DNA from: JAIOSF01 sp047159865
GTDB taxonomy: Bacteria > Campylobacterota > Campylobacteria > Campylobacterales > Arcobacteraceae
DNA: 64,000 nucleotides
Assembly (NCBI RefSeq): GCF_047159865.1
Contig: NZ_AP038804.1
Location: 744,001-808,000 of the forward strand
Reading direction: 5' to 3'
Below are positions 8,270 to 16,162 of the stretch, piece by piece (position 1 is the stretch's first letter; the number at the start of each line of letters is the position of its first letter). A model generated the notes under the pieces. It was not told the origin of the DNA. It was given only the letters and a program-made list of their open reading frames with translations, and did no database searches. Both the position numbers and the translations under genes were made by a program.

Positions 8270-8893
8270 TTACTTATTCCAATTTTTTATAATCTCTTCT
8301 TTATTGTACAACGAAGCTTTAACAAGAGAGCTTCTAGCAATAGAAACTAACTGTTCTGATGCAATTTTTAAATCATCATTTACAATAAAATAATCGTATT
8401 GATCAATATACTCAATTTCAGCTTTTGCATTTGAAATTCTTTTTTCAATAACCTCTTTTGAGTCAGTATTTCTAGTATATAGTCTATTTTCTAGTTCTTT
8501 TATTGTAGGTGTTGTTATAAAAACTGTAGTTGTAATATCTCGTAATTTAGTAATAACCTGTTCAAAACCTTGAACATCAATATCAAAAATTACAAGTTTT
8601 GATTCTTTTAGTGCTTGATTGATAGGTTTTAAAGAGGTTCCGTAATAGTTTCCATGAACTTCTGCCCATTCTAGAAAATCACCATTTTTTATATCTTTTT
8701 CAAATTCATCTTTTGTTACAAAATAATAATCAACACCATGCTTTTCACCTATTCTAGGTTCTCTTGTCGTTGTTGAAATAGAAAAGTGATAATTATTTAT
8801 AATTTTATACACCTCTTTCAATAAAGAGCTTTTCCCACAACCACTTGGCCCTGATAATAAAAGTATTGCGCCTTTTGTATATAAGTTATTCAC
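8270..8893 (-). CDS. gmk: guanylate kinase
   Basis: Phosphorylates GMP to GDP. The 207 residues are the usual length. P-loop GPSGCGKSS, GMP-binding region STTTREPRIGEKHGVDYYFV (Ser, Arg, Tyr ligands) and FLEWAEVHGNYYGT are diagnostic. The start is a GTG at 8891-8893, overlapping the end of the upstream gene by 8 bases, which makes it the last gene of the rpsB-tsf-ABC-unknown-gmk series. Confidence 0.97.
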   Translation of the reverse strand: MNNLYTKGAILLLSGPSGCGKSSLLKEVYKIINNYHFSISTTTREPRIGEKHGVDYYFVTKDEFEKDIKNGDFLEWAEVHGNYYGTSLKPINQALKESKLVIFDIDVQGFEQVITKLRDITTTVFITTPTIKELENRLYTRNTDSKEVIEKRISNAKAEIEYIDQYDYFIVNDDLKIASEQLVSIARSSLVKASLYNKEEIIKNWNK

Positions 8894-9704
8894 TCTCAGT
8901 TTTTCCTAATTTAATTTGTAAGTTTATCTCATAACCATCTGTTAAAGAATCAATAATATCTTGATCCAATTTATTTAATAATGGAGTTAACTCATCTAAC
9001 TCAAAATTATTCAGAAGTACTTTGATTGGTTTATTATCAAATTTACTATATATTTCACTTACAGTATTTACTTCATCAATTGCTTGATCAATAATAGATG
9101 ATAAATCCATCCACTCATTATCAACTCTCTCTTCTGCAAAATCTTCTTTATGCACATCACCTGTTGTCATTATATTTTGTATATTTGACAACTCTTTAGT
9201 ATCTAATACTCCACCATTATTTAGTGCAGCCAAAGAGACTATACTATCATCATTTTCTTCTTCCATATCATAAGCAATATCATCAGCTAAGCTTTCTAAA
9301 TACTCAACAGCAGGTTCAATCTCTTCTTCATCAGTAACATGGTCATCTTCAACTTCAATATTTGAAATATACATTTTTGAACTATTTCGTTTTTTAAGAA
9401 TATCTAGTTGCTCTTCTAAAATATTTTCTAAAGTTGAAGGTAAAAAAGGTAAAGGTATGAGAAAATCATTTGCACTTTCAAAAGGTAATTCTGTTTTAGA
9501 TATAGCTCCTATTAACTTTGTATATGATTTTATAATATTAAATCTACCATCAATAAAATCGTTGTCAATAATAATTAAATCAACTTTATGATCAATTTGA
9601 GCCTCATGCAACACTTCTAAATCTATATGCAGTTTTTTACACACTAAAGTAAAAATTTGGATAATAATTGGTTTTCTTGATACTAAGATTAAGCTTTTAC
9701 TCAT
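8886..9704 (-). CDS. unknown acidic protein with a receiver-like N-terminus
   Basis: A 272-residue protein I do not recognise. The ATG at 9702-9704 is chosen over the GTG at 9714-9716 because GGAAAG sits at the right distance before it. The N-terminal ~110 residues alternate strands and helices like a receiver fold: LILVSRKPIII, DLIIIDNDFI at the place of the phospho-Asp, and FLIPLPFLPSTL where receivers have K-P-F. The upstream acidic pair and the Lys are missing, so it would be a pseudo-receiver. The middle (~125-200) is strongly acidic and looks disordered; the C-terminal ~60 residues are helical (LNNFELDELTPLLNKLD). It lies between a LolD-like ATPase and gmk, overlapping gmk. Confidence 0.75.
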   Translation of the reverse strand: MSKSLILVSRKPIIIQIFTLVCKKLHIDLEVLHEAQIDHKVDLIIIDNDFIDGRFNIIKSYTKLIGAISKTELPFESANDFLIPLPFLPSTLENILEEQLDILKKRNSSKMYISNIEVEDDHVTDEEEIEPAVEYLESLADDIAYDMEEENDDSIVSLAALNNGGVLDTKELSNIQNIMTTGDVHKEDFAEERVDNEWMDLSSIIDQAIDEVNTVSEIYSKFDNKPIKVLLNNFELDELTPLLNKLDQDIIDSLTDGYEINLQIKLGKTESE

Positions 9705-9722
9705 AATACTTTCCACTAATCA

Positions 9723-10403
9723 TTATTTTATTTGCTCCAATCTATAATTGTTAAGTTTATATACTCTATCACATTTGTCAGCTATATCATGTTCATGTGT
9801 TACCATAATAAGTCCAGCATCATTTTTTTTCACATAGTCAAACAAAACATCCATAACTTCATTTGCAGTTTGAGTATCCAAATTTCCAGTAGGTTCATCT
9901 GCAAATATTATTTTTGGTTTTTTTATCAAAACCCTTGCACAAGATAATCTTTGCTGTTGTCCACCGCTTAGTTCACCAATGCCTTGTTTCATTACATGAC
10001 TTATATTTAAATTGTCTATCAAATCATTATCTATTTCATTTCCACTTAAAAGTTTAGAAATTTCTAAATTTTCATTTGCATTAAAACCTCTAAATAAATA
10101 GTGTGTTTGAAAAATAATTCCAAAATCATCTCTTCTTATTTTTAAAAGTTCATTTTTTGATAAATTAAATATATTTTTATTATTGTAGTACACTTCACCT
10201 TTATTTGGAATCAATAAAGTTGAAAATATATTAAGTAAAGTTGATTTCCCACTACCACTTATACCAATGATAGCTATAGATTCACCTTTTTGAAGTGATA
10301 AGTTTATATCTTGAAAAAGGGGGTAGTCAAAATCATGAGAGACTGCCCTTACATCAAGTAAGGACAAATTTGAATTAGGTTCGATACTATTAGTTTCCCT
10401 CAT
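9723..10403 (-). CDS. ABC transporter ATP-binding protein, LolD/FtsE-like
   Basis: A 226-residue nucleotide-binding domain: Walker A GISGSGKST, Q-loop IIFQTHYLFRGF, signature LSGGQQQRLSCAR, Walker B IIFADEPTGNLD, switch MVTHEHD. The DEPTGNLD ending and the short length place it in the LolD/MacB/FtsE group, whose partners are FtsX/LolC-type permeases. No permease is in the window, so the partner must be encoded elsewhere; lipoprotein release is the likeliest job. It lies 26 bases after tsf in a long co-directional run that begins at rpsB. Confidence 0.88.
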   Translation of the reverse strand: MRETNSIEPNSNLSLLDVRAVSHDFDYPLFQDINLSLQKGESIAIIGISGSGKSTLLNIFSTLLIPNKGEVYYNNKNIFNLSKNELLKIRRDDFGIIFQTHYLFRGFNANENLEISKLLSGNEIDNDLIDNLNISHVMKQGIGELSGGQQQRLSCARVLIKKPKIIFADEPTGNLDTQTANEVMDVLFDYVKKNDAGLIMVTHEHDIADKCDRVYKLNNYRLEQIK

Positions 10404-10429
10404 AATCCAAATACTAAGCTAAATAATTA

Positions 10430-11479
10430 CTATTTAGCCATTTGTGCAGCAACTTCTGCCGCAAAATCTTCTTCTTTTTTCTCAATTCCATCACCAAGTT
10501 CGTATCTAACATATTCAACGATTTCAATTGACGCATCACAAGCTTTAATCGCTTGCTCAACTGTCATAGAATCATCCATAACATATGGTTGACTTAAAAG
10601 AGCGTGAGCCGTATCTAATTGAGTATTATCTGTGATAAATCTTTCGATTTGTCCAGGGATAATTTTGTCCCAAATTTTTTCTGGTTTACCTTGAGCTTTA
10701 AGTTCAGCTTTTAAATCTTCTTCAACTTGAGCTAATGCTTCAGCTGTTAATTGAGATCTACTTACAAATAAAGGTATCTTTTTTTCTGGTTTACCTAGTC
10801 TATGTAACTCAATATTTAATTTTTCAATATCTGCAATGATACCTTTGTTTTCAGATTCAATAAACTCAGGTGCTAAATCTTTATAAGAGATAACTGTTGG
10901 TTTCATTGAAGCAGCATGCATAGCAACTTTTTTCAATAAATCAGCAGTTTTTTCTTTAGCTTCAGGTGCACAAGTTGCAGCTAAAATAACACCAACTTTA
11001 CCTAAATGTACATAACCATTAACTACACCATTATCTGTAGATATAGTAGTCATTTTTCTAGCAACAATATTTTCACCAATGATAGCAATTCTTGAGTTTA
11101 AGTACTCTTCGAAATTTGTACCATTGATTTCTGTTTTATTTAACTCTTCAGTTGAAGTTACTGCTGTGGCTTGAACATGAGCTGTAATTTCATCTTTAAG
11201 TGCTAAGAAGTTATCATTTTTAGCAACAAAATCTGTTTGAGAATTTAACTCAACCATTGTTGCTTTAGTTTTATCATCATTAACTAAAATTGAAACTAAA
11301 CCTTCAGCAGCAACATTTGAAGATTTTTTAGCTGCTTTAGATAAACCAGCTTCTCTTAAATGTTTCATTGCTTCTTCAAGATTACCTTCTGTTGCATTTA
11401 ATGCTTTTTTACAATCAAGCATTCCTGCACCAGATTTTTCTCTAAGCTCTTTTATTAATTTTGGAGTTGCACCAGCCAT
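10430..11479 (-). CDS. tsf: elongation factor Ts
   Basis: Guanine-nucleotide exchange factor for EF-Tu. N-terminal UBA-like domain KELREKSGAGMLDCKKAL and the EF-Tu contact motif SQTDFVAKN are present. At 349 residues it is longer than the E. coli protein (283), as is common in Campylobacterota. It begins two bases after the rpsB stop, with its ribosome site (GAGGC) inside the rpsB 3' end. Confidence 0.97.
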   Translation of the reverse strand: MAGATPKLIKELREKSGAGMLDCKKALNATEGNLEEAMKHLREAGLSKAAKKSSNVAAEGLVSILVNDDKTKATMVELNSQTDFVAKNDNFLALKDEITAHVQATAVTSTEELNKTEINGTNFEEYLNSRIAIIGENIVARKMTTISTDNGVVNGYVHLGKVGVILAATCAPEAKEKTADLLKKVAMHAASMKPTVISYKDLAPEFIESENKGIIADIEKLNIELHRLGKPEKKIPLFVSRSQLTAEALAQVEEDLKAELKAQGKPEKIWDKIIPGQIERFITDNTQLDTAHALLSQPYVMDDSMTVEQAIKACDASIEIVEYVRYELGDGIEKKEEDFAAEVAAQMAK

Positions 11480-11481
11480 AA

Positions 11482-12264
11482 TTATTTTGCCTCTTCTGTT
11501 ACTACTTCAGCTTCCGCAGCTGCTTCTTCAGTTACAGCTGCAATCTCTGCATCAGTAACTTCAACTTCTTTACCATTCGCTTCTGCTAAAGCTGCTTTAC
11601 CTTCATTCATTGCTGCTGCCATCTCTGTACAAAATAATTGAACAGATCTAATCGCATCATCATTTCCTGGAATTGGGAAATCTACTAAATCTGGATCACA
11701 GTTAGTATCTAAAGGAGCATAAACTTTGATTCCTAGTCTTCTAGCTTCTAAAATAGCAATTTTTTCTTTAACAGCATCAATAACAAACATCATGTCTGGT
11801 AATTGTTTCATATCTTTGATACCACCAAGGTAATTTTCTAACTTAGTTTCTGTTCTAGTAAGCATTAAAGCTTCTTTTTTAGTCATAAGATCAAGTTGAC
11901 CTTCTTCTCTCATTTTTTTAATGATTTCTAATTTTCTGATTGATTTTTTCATTGTTGGGTAGTTTGTTAACATTCCACCTAACCATCTGTGATTAACATA
12001 TGGCATACCACAAGATTCAGCAGCATCTTTAATAGCTTGAGTAGCTTGTTTTTTTGTACCAACAAAAATCATTGTTTGACCTTCAGCAGCAGCATCTCTT
12101 ACTAAAGTATATGTGTATCTGAAGTATCTAAGTGTTTTTTGTAAATCAATAATATAAATATTTTTTCTTACACCAAAAATAAATTTTTTCATTTTTGGAT
12201 TCCATCTTCTTGTTTGGTGACCGAAGTGAACACCACATTCTAATAAGTCTTTCATTGTAACCAT
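11482..12264 (-). CDS. rpsB: 30S ribosomal protein S2
   Basis: A 260-residue S2 protein: MKDLLECGVHFGHQTRRWNP, then IFGVRKNIYIIDLQKT, FVGTKKQA, and HRWLGGMLTNYPT. The ATG at 12262-12264 follows AAGAAGGA at a 6-base gap. The last ~30 residues are an Ala/Glu-rich tail (AAVTEEAAAEAEV) not needed for the S2 fold. First gene of the rpsB-tsf operon. Its leader holds several inverted repeats that may serve autoregulation. Confidence 0.98.
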   Translation of the reverse strand: MVTMKDLLECGVHFGHQTRRWNPKMKKFIFGVRKNIYIIDLQKTLRYFRYTYTLVRDAAAEGQTMIFVGTKKQATQAIKDAAESCGMPYVNHRWLGGMLTNYPTMKKSIRKLEIIKKMREEGQLDLMTKKEALMLTRTETKLENYLGGIKDMKQLPDMMFVIDAVKEKIAILEARRLGIKVYAPLDTNCDPDLVDFPIPGNDDAIRSVQLFCTEMAAAMNEGKAALAEANGKEVEVTDAEIAAVTEEAAAEAEVVTEEAK

Positions 12265-12280
12265 AATTTGTCCTTCTTTT

Positions 12281-12294
12281 TGGCAATTTTGCCA
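12281..12294 (-). promoter_or_regulatory. small hairpin just before the rpsB ribosome site
   Basis: TGGCAAAATTGCCA folds into a 5-6 bp stem ending about 5 bases before the AAGAAGGA ribosome site of rpsB. S2 represses its own operon in several bacteria through a leader RNA. This hairpin is a candidate element, but I cannot match it to a known leader motif. Confidence 0.4.
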
Positions 12295-12330
12295 GATTAA
12301 TTTTCGAGTTTGTACCTCTGTAGCCCTTCA

Positions 12331-12382
12331 TATCAATCAAATTGATACAACTCTTATAGAATTGCTACATGTGAATTTCACA
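12331..12382. repeat. two inverted repeats upstream of rpsB
   Basis: TATCAAT-CAA-ATTGATA (12331-12347) is a perfect 7-bp inverted repeat with a 3-base centre. TGTGAA-T-TTCACA (12370-12382) is a perfect 6-bp one. Both lie 65-120 bases before the rpsB start. They could be operator sites or RNA hairpins in the leader; the second has CRP-like half-sites but the wrong spacing for CRP. No promoter of consensus type is obvious here. Confidence 0.5.
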
Positions 12383-12471
12383 TTAATAATAGTTATTACT
12401 AGATTAAAGGAGCTGGATTTTAGCTAAAAATATTTTAAATATAGTTTAAGTGTATAAAAAATCAAAACCAT

Positions 12472-12503
12472 AAAAAAAGCCCCATCAGATGATGAGGCTT
12501 TTT
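12472..12503 (-). terminator. Rho-independent terminator after hisA
   Basis: AAAAAGCC and CATCA pair with TGATG and GGCTTTTT around a short loop, 18 bases past the hisA stop. A and T tracts flank both sides, so it can also act on the opposite strand. Confidence 0.9.
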
Positions 12504-12520
12504 GTTATAATGATGTCAAA

Positions 12521-13228
12521 CTATAGAACTTTGAATCCCTCTTCTAAATCAAGAGTTCCTTCATAAAATGCTTTTCCTACGATACAACCTGCAATATTAC
12601 CATTTTCTTTACAGTTGATAATATCGTTGATATCTTTTACTCCACCAGAAGCAATAGTATCCACTCCTGAAGCTAATGCAATCTCTTCAGTCCATTCAAC
12701 ATTTACACCACAAAGCATTCCATCTTTAGAAATATCTGTACAAATAATAGCATCAACACCAGCATCAGCAAACTCTTTAGCTAAATCTGTAGCTTTCATA
12801 GTTGAAACTTCTGCCCATCCTTCAACGGCAACCATACCATTCATAGCATCAATACCAACTGCAATAGGATACTTAGCAGCCATATCTTTTACAAACTGTG
12901 GATCTTTAACTGCAATACTTCCTAAAATAAGTCTATCAACACCAAGTTCAACATACATTTTGATAGTTTCTTCATCTCTGATACCACCACCAAGTTCGAT
13001 TTTGAGATTACAGTTTTCCCTAATTTTTTTTATCTGTTCTAAATTTGCTGGTTCGCCTGCAAAAGCACCATTTAAATCAACGATATGTAACCACTTAGAA
13101 CCAAGTTCTTCAAATCTTTTAGCCACTTGCCAAGGCTCATCACTGTATATTTTTGCACTTTCCATAAGACCTTTACTAAGTCTTACAGCTTTTCCATCTT
13201 TTAAATCAATCGCTGGTAATATTTCCAA
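12521..13228 (-). CDS. hisA: phosphoribosylformimino-5-aminoimidazole carboxamide ribotide isomerase
   Basis: Histidine biosynthesis, fourth step: opens and isomerises the ProFAR ribose. The 235 residues form the HisA/HisF half-barrel duplication: ILPAIDLKDGKAVRL (catalytic Asp in AIDL), LHIVDLNGA, ELGGGIRDEETI, RLILGSIAV, then ICTDISKDGM (second Asp) and IASGGVKDI. The start is a TTG (13226-13228) preceded by AAAAGGAAACAAA; no ATG is available and the product begins exactly where the family does. Last gene of a hisH-NADH dehydrogenase-hisA series, 28 bases after the oxidoreductase. Confidence 0.97.
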   Translation of the reverse strand: MEILPAIDLKDGKAVRLSKGLMESAKIYSDEPWQVAKRFEELGSKWLHIVDLNGAFAGEPANLEQIKKIRENCNLKIELGGGIRDEETIKMYVELGVDRLILGSIAVKDPQFVKDMAAKYPIAVGIDAMNGMVAVEGWAEVSTMKATDLAKEFADAGVDAIICTDISKDGMLCGVNVEWTEEIALASGVDTIASGGVKDINDIINCKENGNIAGCIVGKAFYEGTLDLEEGFKVL

Positions 13229-13256
13229 TTTGTTTCCTTTTAGTTAGTGTCTTACC

Positions 13257-14459
13257 TTATTTTAATTTATTGAGTCTAGCATAACCTTTTTTAATAAGTT
13301 TTAAAAGAGGTGCTCGGTAAGAGTCAAATACATATTTTTTAATATAGTATGCAATCAGACCTTTTACATTTACTAATCCATACAAATTACCAACAGCATA
13401 CTTTCCACCAAGAGCAATAAGAATACCATCAAGTTTAGGATCACAAGCTAAAAGTTTTTTACCTTTGATCATTCGATTTATATTTATACCTGCATTTGTA
13501 CCTGTATGTCTAGCTACAGTTACATTTGGAGGGAGTAGTTCACCTTTTCTATCTCTCACTTCTGCCATATCTCCTATAGCAAGAATATTTTCATATTTAT
13601 CCGTTTGCATATACTCATTTACAATAATTTGTCCTCGACCATTTTTATTTACATCTAAAACACTTGTAATTGTACTTGATTCTATTCCCCCTGCAAAAAC
13701 TATAAATGACTGGCTAATTTTTGTTCCATTTGTAAGATAAATATAATCTTTGTCACATGATTCCATTTTTGAACCAGTGATTACATTGATACCTAAATCT
13801 TTTAATCGTTTATGTGACATGTTAATCACTTCTTTTGGAAGACCAGGTAATATAGTTGGAGAACTACTGATAAGAGAAATCTGTAAATTATCACATGCAA
13901 AATTTCCTCTTTTGAAAAACTTGTTTGAGTTGTAAGCCATCTCAGCCGCAATCTCAACACCAGATAAACCAGCACCTACAACTACGATATGTGTATCGTT
14001 ACATTTTTTTACCTCATCAGAGATTTTTTCAAAAAGTTGGTTTTCAAAACTTTGTTTAAAAAATATAGCTCTATGAAGTTTTTTGATATCTTCTGCGTTA
14101 TTCAAACCTTTAATTGAAGAGGGGAAAAATGTTCGTGTTCCAGCTGCCATAATGAGATAATCAAAATCTACAGTCTCTTTCTCTTCTGTAAAAATTCTTT
14201 TTTTCTCAGTATCAATATTTCTTACTTTTAAATTTTTAAACTCTAAATAATCATGATTCATACCCATACACAATGTAGTCAAATCAATTGTTACATCTGC
14301 CATATTTGACTTATTTGCAATCAAATCATACACCTCTGGCTGCAAATTGTGATAAGTATGCTTATCTATTAAAGTTATTTTGATATCTCTATTTTTAACT
14401 AATTCTCGTAAAGCGTAAATACCTGCGTATCCACCCCCAATTATTACAACTTTCTCCAT
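13257..14459 (-). CDS. FAD-dependent NAD(P)H dehydrogenase, type II NADH dehydrogenase-like
   Basis: A 400-residue two-dinucleotide-binding-domain flavoprotein. FAD site VVIIGGGYAGIYALREL at residues 4-20; NAD(P)H site VVVVGAGLSGVEIAAEMA near residues 158-175; a second FAD contact ILAIGDMAEVRD near residue 293. This matches NDH-2, which passes electrons from NADH to quinone without pumping protons. The C-terminus has basic, amphipathic segments (YIKKYVFDSYRAPLLKLIKKGYARL) suited to membrane binding. It is inserted between hisH (53 bases upstream) and hisA. A sulfide:quinone reductase is less likely, since no conserved redox cysteine pair is visible. Confidence 0.85.
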   Translation of the reverse strand: MEKVVIIGGGYAGIYALRELVKNRDIKITLIDKHTYHNLQPEVYDLIANKSNMADVTIDLTTLCMGMNHDYLEFKNLKVRNIDTEKKRIFTEEKETVDFDYLIMAAGTRTFFPSSIKGLNNAEDIKKLHRAIFFKQSFENQLFEKISDEVKKCNDTHIVVVGAGLSGVEIAAEMAYNSNKFFKRGNFACDNLQISLISSSPTILPGLPKEVINMSHKRLKDLGINVITGSKMESCDKDYIYLTNGTKISQSFIVFAGGIESSTITSVLDVNKNGRGQIIVNEYMQTDKYENILAIGDMAEVRDRKGELLPPNVTVARHTGTNAGININRMIKGKKLLACDPKLDGILIALGGKYAVGNLYGLVNVKGLIAYYIKKYVFDSYRAPLLKLIKKGYARLNKLK

Positions 14460-14512
14460 TAATTCTTTTCCTTAAAAAACTTATTTTCTATAAATGCTTG
14501 ATATTAAAAATT

Positions 14513-15121
14513 TTATAACTTCATAAAATTCTTTAAAATTTGTATACCATTATCGTGTGATTTTTCCGGGTGTGGTTGAAACCCGTATATATTGCCTTTT
14601 TGTACAGCACTAGTAAAATCATAACCATAATGTGTTGTTCCAATTGAATATTCTTTTTTTGTAACTACATGATAAGAATGAACAAAGTAAAGATATGGAT
14701 TTTCTAAATTATCAAAAAGTGGAGATTTTTCATGAAATATTTTATTCCATCCCATATGTGGCACTTTATGATCCTCCATATCCATTTTAGATTTATCAAA
14801 GGCTATTACTTTTCCAGGAATCAATCCTAAGCCTTCTGTAAATCCAAACTCTTCAGATGATTCAAATAAGAGTTGCATCCCTAAACAAATACCAATCATA
14901 GGTTTACCTGTTTGTGAAAATTCTAATATTGCGTTGTACATACCTGTACTTTTTAGATTTTCCATTGCATCCTTAAATGCTCCAACACCTGGTAAGATTA
15001 CTCTATCATACTCTTTGATTTTTGATGGATCATTTACGATATCAGCTTTCACACCTATAAGTTTACAAGCATTATAGACACTCGCTAAATTTCCCATATT
15101 ATAATCAATTATTGCTACCAA
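14513..15121 (-). CDS. hisH: imidazole glycerol phosphate synthase, glutamine amidotransferase subunit
   Basis: Supplies ammonia from glutamine to HisF. I place the start at the TTG at 15119-15121, giving VAIIDYNMGN right after the initiator as in other HisH proteins; AAGGA lies 5-6 bases before it. The longer frame from 15148 adds eight residues with no counterpart. Class I amidotransferase triad: Cys in GICLGMQLLFE, His and Glu in GFQPHPEKS. 202 residues, normal length. hisF is not in the window. Confidence 0.96.
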   Translation of the reverse strand: MVAIIDYNMGNLASVYNACKLIGVKADIVNDPSKIKEYDRVILPGVGAFKDAMENLKSTGMYNAILEFSQTGKPMIGICLGMQLLFESSEEFGFTEGLGLIPGKVIAFDKSKMDMEDHKVPHMGWNKIFHEKSPLFDNLENPYLYFVHSYHVVTKKEYSIGTTHYGYDFTSAVQKGNIYGFQPHPEKSHDNGIQILKNFMKL

Positions 15122-15278
15122 AACTGTCCTTTCCAATTTAACAAACATTTCGATGAGATTTTAACATACTCTTTCATTAGTTACCTTTAAAAGTAAATTT
15201 AATTAATTAACTTATATTTATTAATAGTTTGTAAAGTTAATGTAGATATATTTCGATTTTATATAATAAGGATTAAAT

Positions 15279-15521
15279 ATGTATACAATAAATGTCGATA
15301 AAGAGTGTGGTTGCTTCAGAAGAAGTGGTTTTGAAAATAATGCAAGTTTCCAGTCTAATGATGATGCTTTAATCAAAGCAAATGAGATGGTAAAACATAT
15401 GAATGATAAATTTTGTGGAAAACATGGTTTTTCTTTTGTTGAAGATGGAAACACTTTTCAAATATCAATGACAGCTCCCTTAGCAACTAGTGGTTGCTGT
15501 GGTGGGGGTCACTGTTCTTAA
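15279..15521 (+). CDS. unknown 80-residue Cys-rich protein
   Basis: I do not recognise this gene. It is an 80-residue protein after a good AAGGA site (AATAAGGATTAAATATG). Cysteines come in three groups: ECGCF at residues 9-13, FCGKHG near 46, and the tail GCCGGGHC. With the two histidines these could bind a metal or form disulfides. No signal peptide or membrane helix is visible, so it is probably cytoplasmic. It lies alone, divergent from hisH, with a hairpin terminator after its stop. Confidence 0.75.
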   Translation: MYTINVDKECGCFRRSGFENNASFQSNDDALIKANEMVKHMNDKFCGKHGFSFVEDGNTFQISMTAPLATSGCCGGGHCS

Positions 15522-15540
15522 TCAGTGATCCGATACTTTA

Positions 15541-15575
15541 TGAGAATAGAAGTGATACTTTTATTCTCATTTCTT
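15541..15575 (+). terminator. hairpin terminator after the Cys-rich small gene
   Basis: TGAGAATA pairs with TATTCTCA around a loop that can extend the stem (AAGT/ACTT), followed by TTTCTTATA. It starts 20 bases past the stop codon and also faces the 3' end of the comF-like gene, so it may work both ways. Confidence 0.7.
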
Positions 15576-15589
15576 ATAAATATTCAAAT

Positions 15590-16162
15590 TTATATATTAG
15601 CATTACTTATACTTAGTCCAAATAATACTTCACAATTATTATTTTCTAAAGTTTCTTTTGCTTCAAGCATTGTACTCCCTGTAGTTACAACATCATCTAT
15701 TAAAATAACTTGTATTTTCTTTTGTCCTTTATAAACAAAACCTCTTTTATTATTTTGTCTAAACACTAAATCTTTACCAGCATATTTCACTATATTCTGA
15801 GCTTTTAAAACATTAAACTCACAAGTTATATATTTCGATTTGAGATATCTTGCCAGAATTGCAGTATGGGAAAACTCATGTCTTGTATGATCATCTATTG
15901 GTATAGCATAGACCAAATCTCCATATTCAAAGTTTTGGGCAAATTTTTCAAATGAAAGTTTTGCTAATATAGAAAATACACGATCACCATAAAACTCATA
16001 TTTTGAATTAATGAACTCTTTCACATCATCAAATTTATAAAAGCTATAAACAAAGAAATCTTTTTCGATTTCTCTTTTATAAAAAGATGGTGTCAAAAAA
16101 CTTTTTTGACATTTTTTACAGATTATCCTAAAGGATAAAGACTGACAACTAATGCAACGCAT
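15590..16162 (-). CDS. ComF-family phosphoribosyltransferase-like protein
   Basis: A 190-residue ComF/GntX-type protein. The N-terminal zinc-ribbon-like cysteines (RCISCQ and ICKKCQ) are followed by a type I phosphoribosyltransferase fold, with the PRPP-binding motif VILIDDVVTTGSTM near residue 152. ComF in other bacteria helps pull transforming DNA through the inner membrane; many homologues have no proven role. The first codons overlap the RND C-half gene by 14 bases, so it is the last gene of the efflux operon by position, though a functional link is doubtful. Confidence 0.85.
   Translation of the reverse strand: MRCISCQSLSFRIICKKCQKSFLTPSFYKREIEKDFFVYSFYKFDDVKEFINSKYEFYGDRVFSILAKLSFEKFAQNFEYGDLVYAIPIDDHTRHEFSHTAILARYLKSKYITCEFNVLKAQNIVKYAGKDLVFRQNNKRGFVYKGQKKIQVILIDDVVTTGSTMLEAKETLENNNCEVLFGLSISNANI

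Noticed and set aside
12370..12382. CRP site before rpsB
   Set aside because: TGTGA and TCACA halves are present but spaced three bases apart, not six; listed only as an inverted repeat.
12615..13247. 210-codon open frame antisense to hisA
   Set aside because: hisA on the other strand is complete and conserved; the antisense product is low-complexity Ser/Ile/Pro and has no ribosome site.
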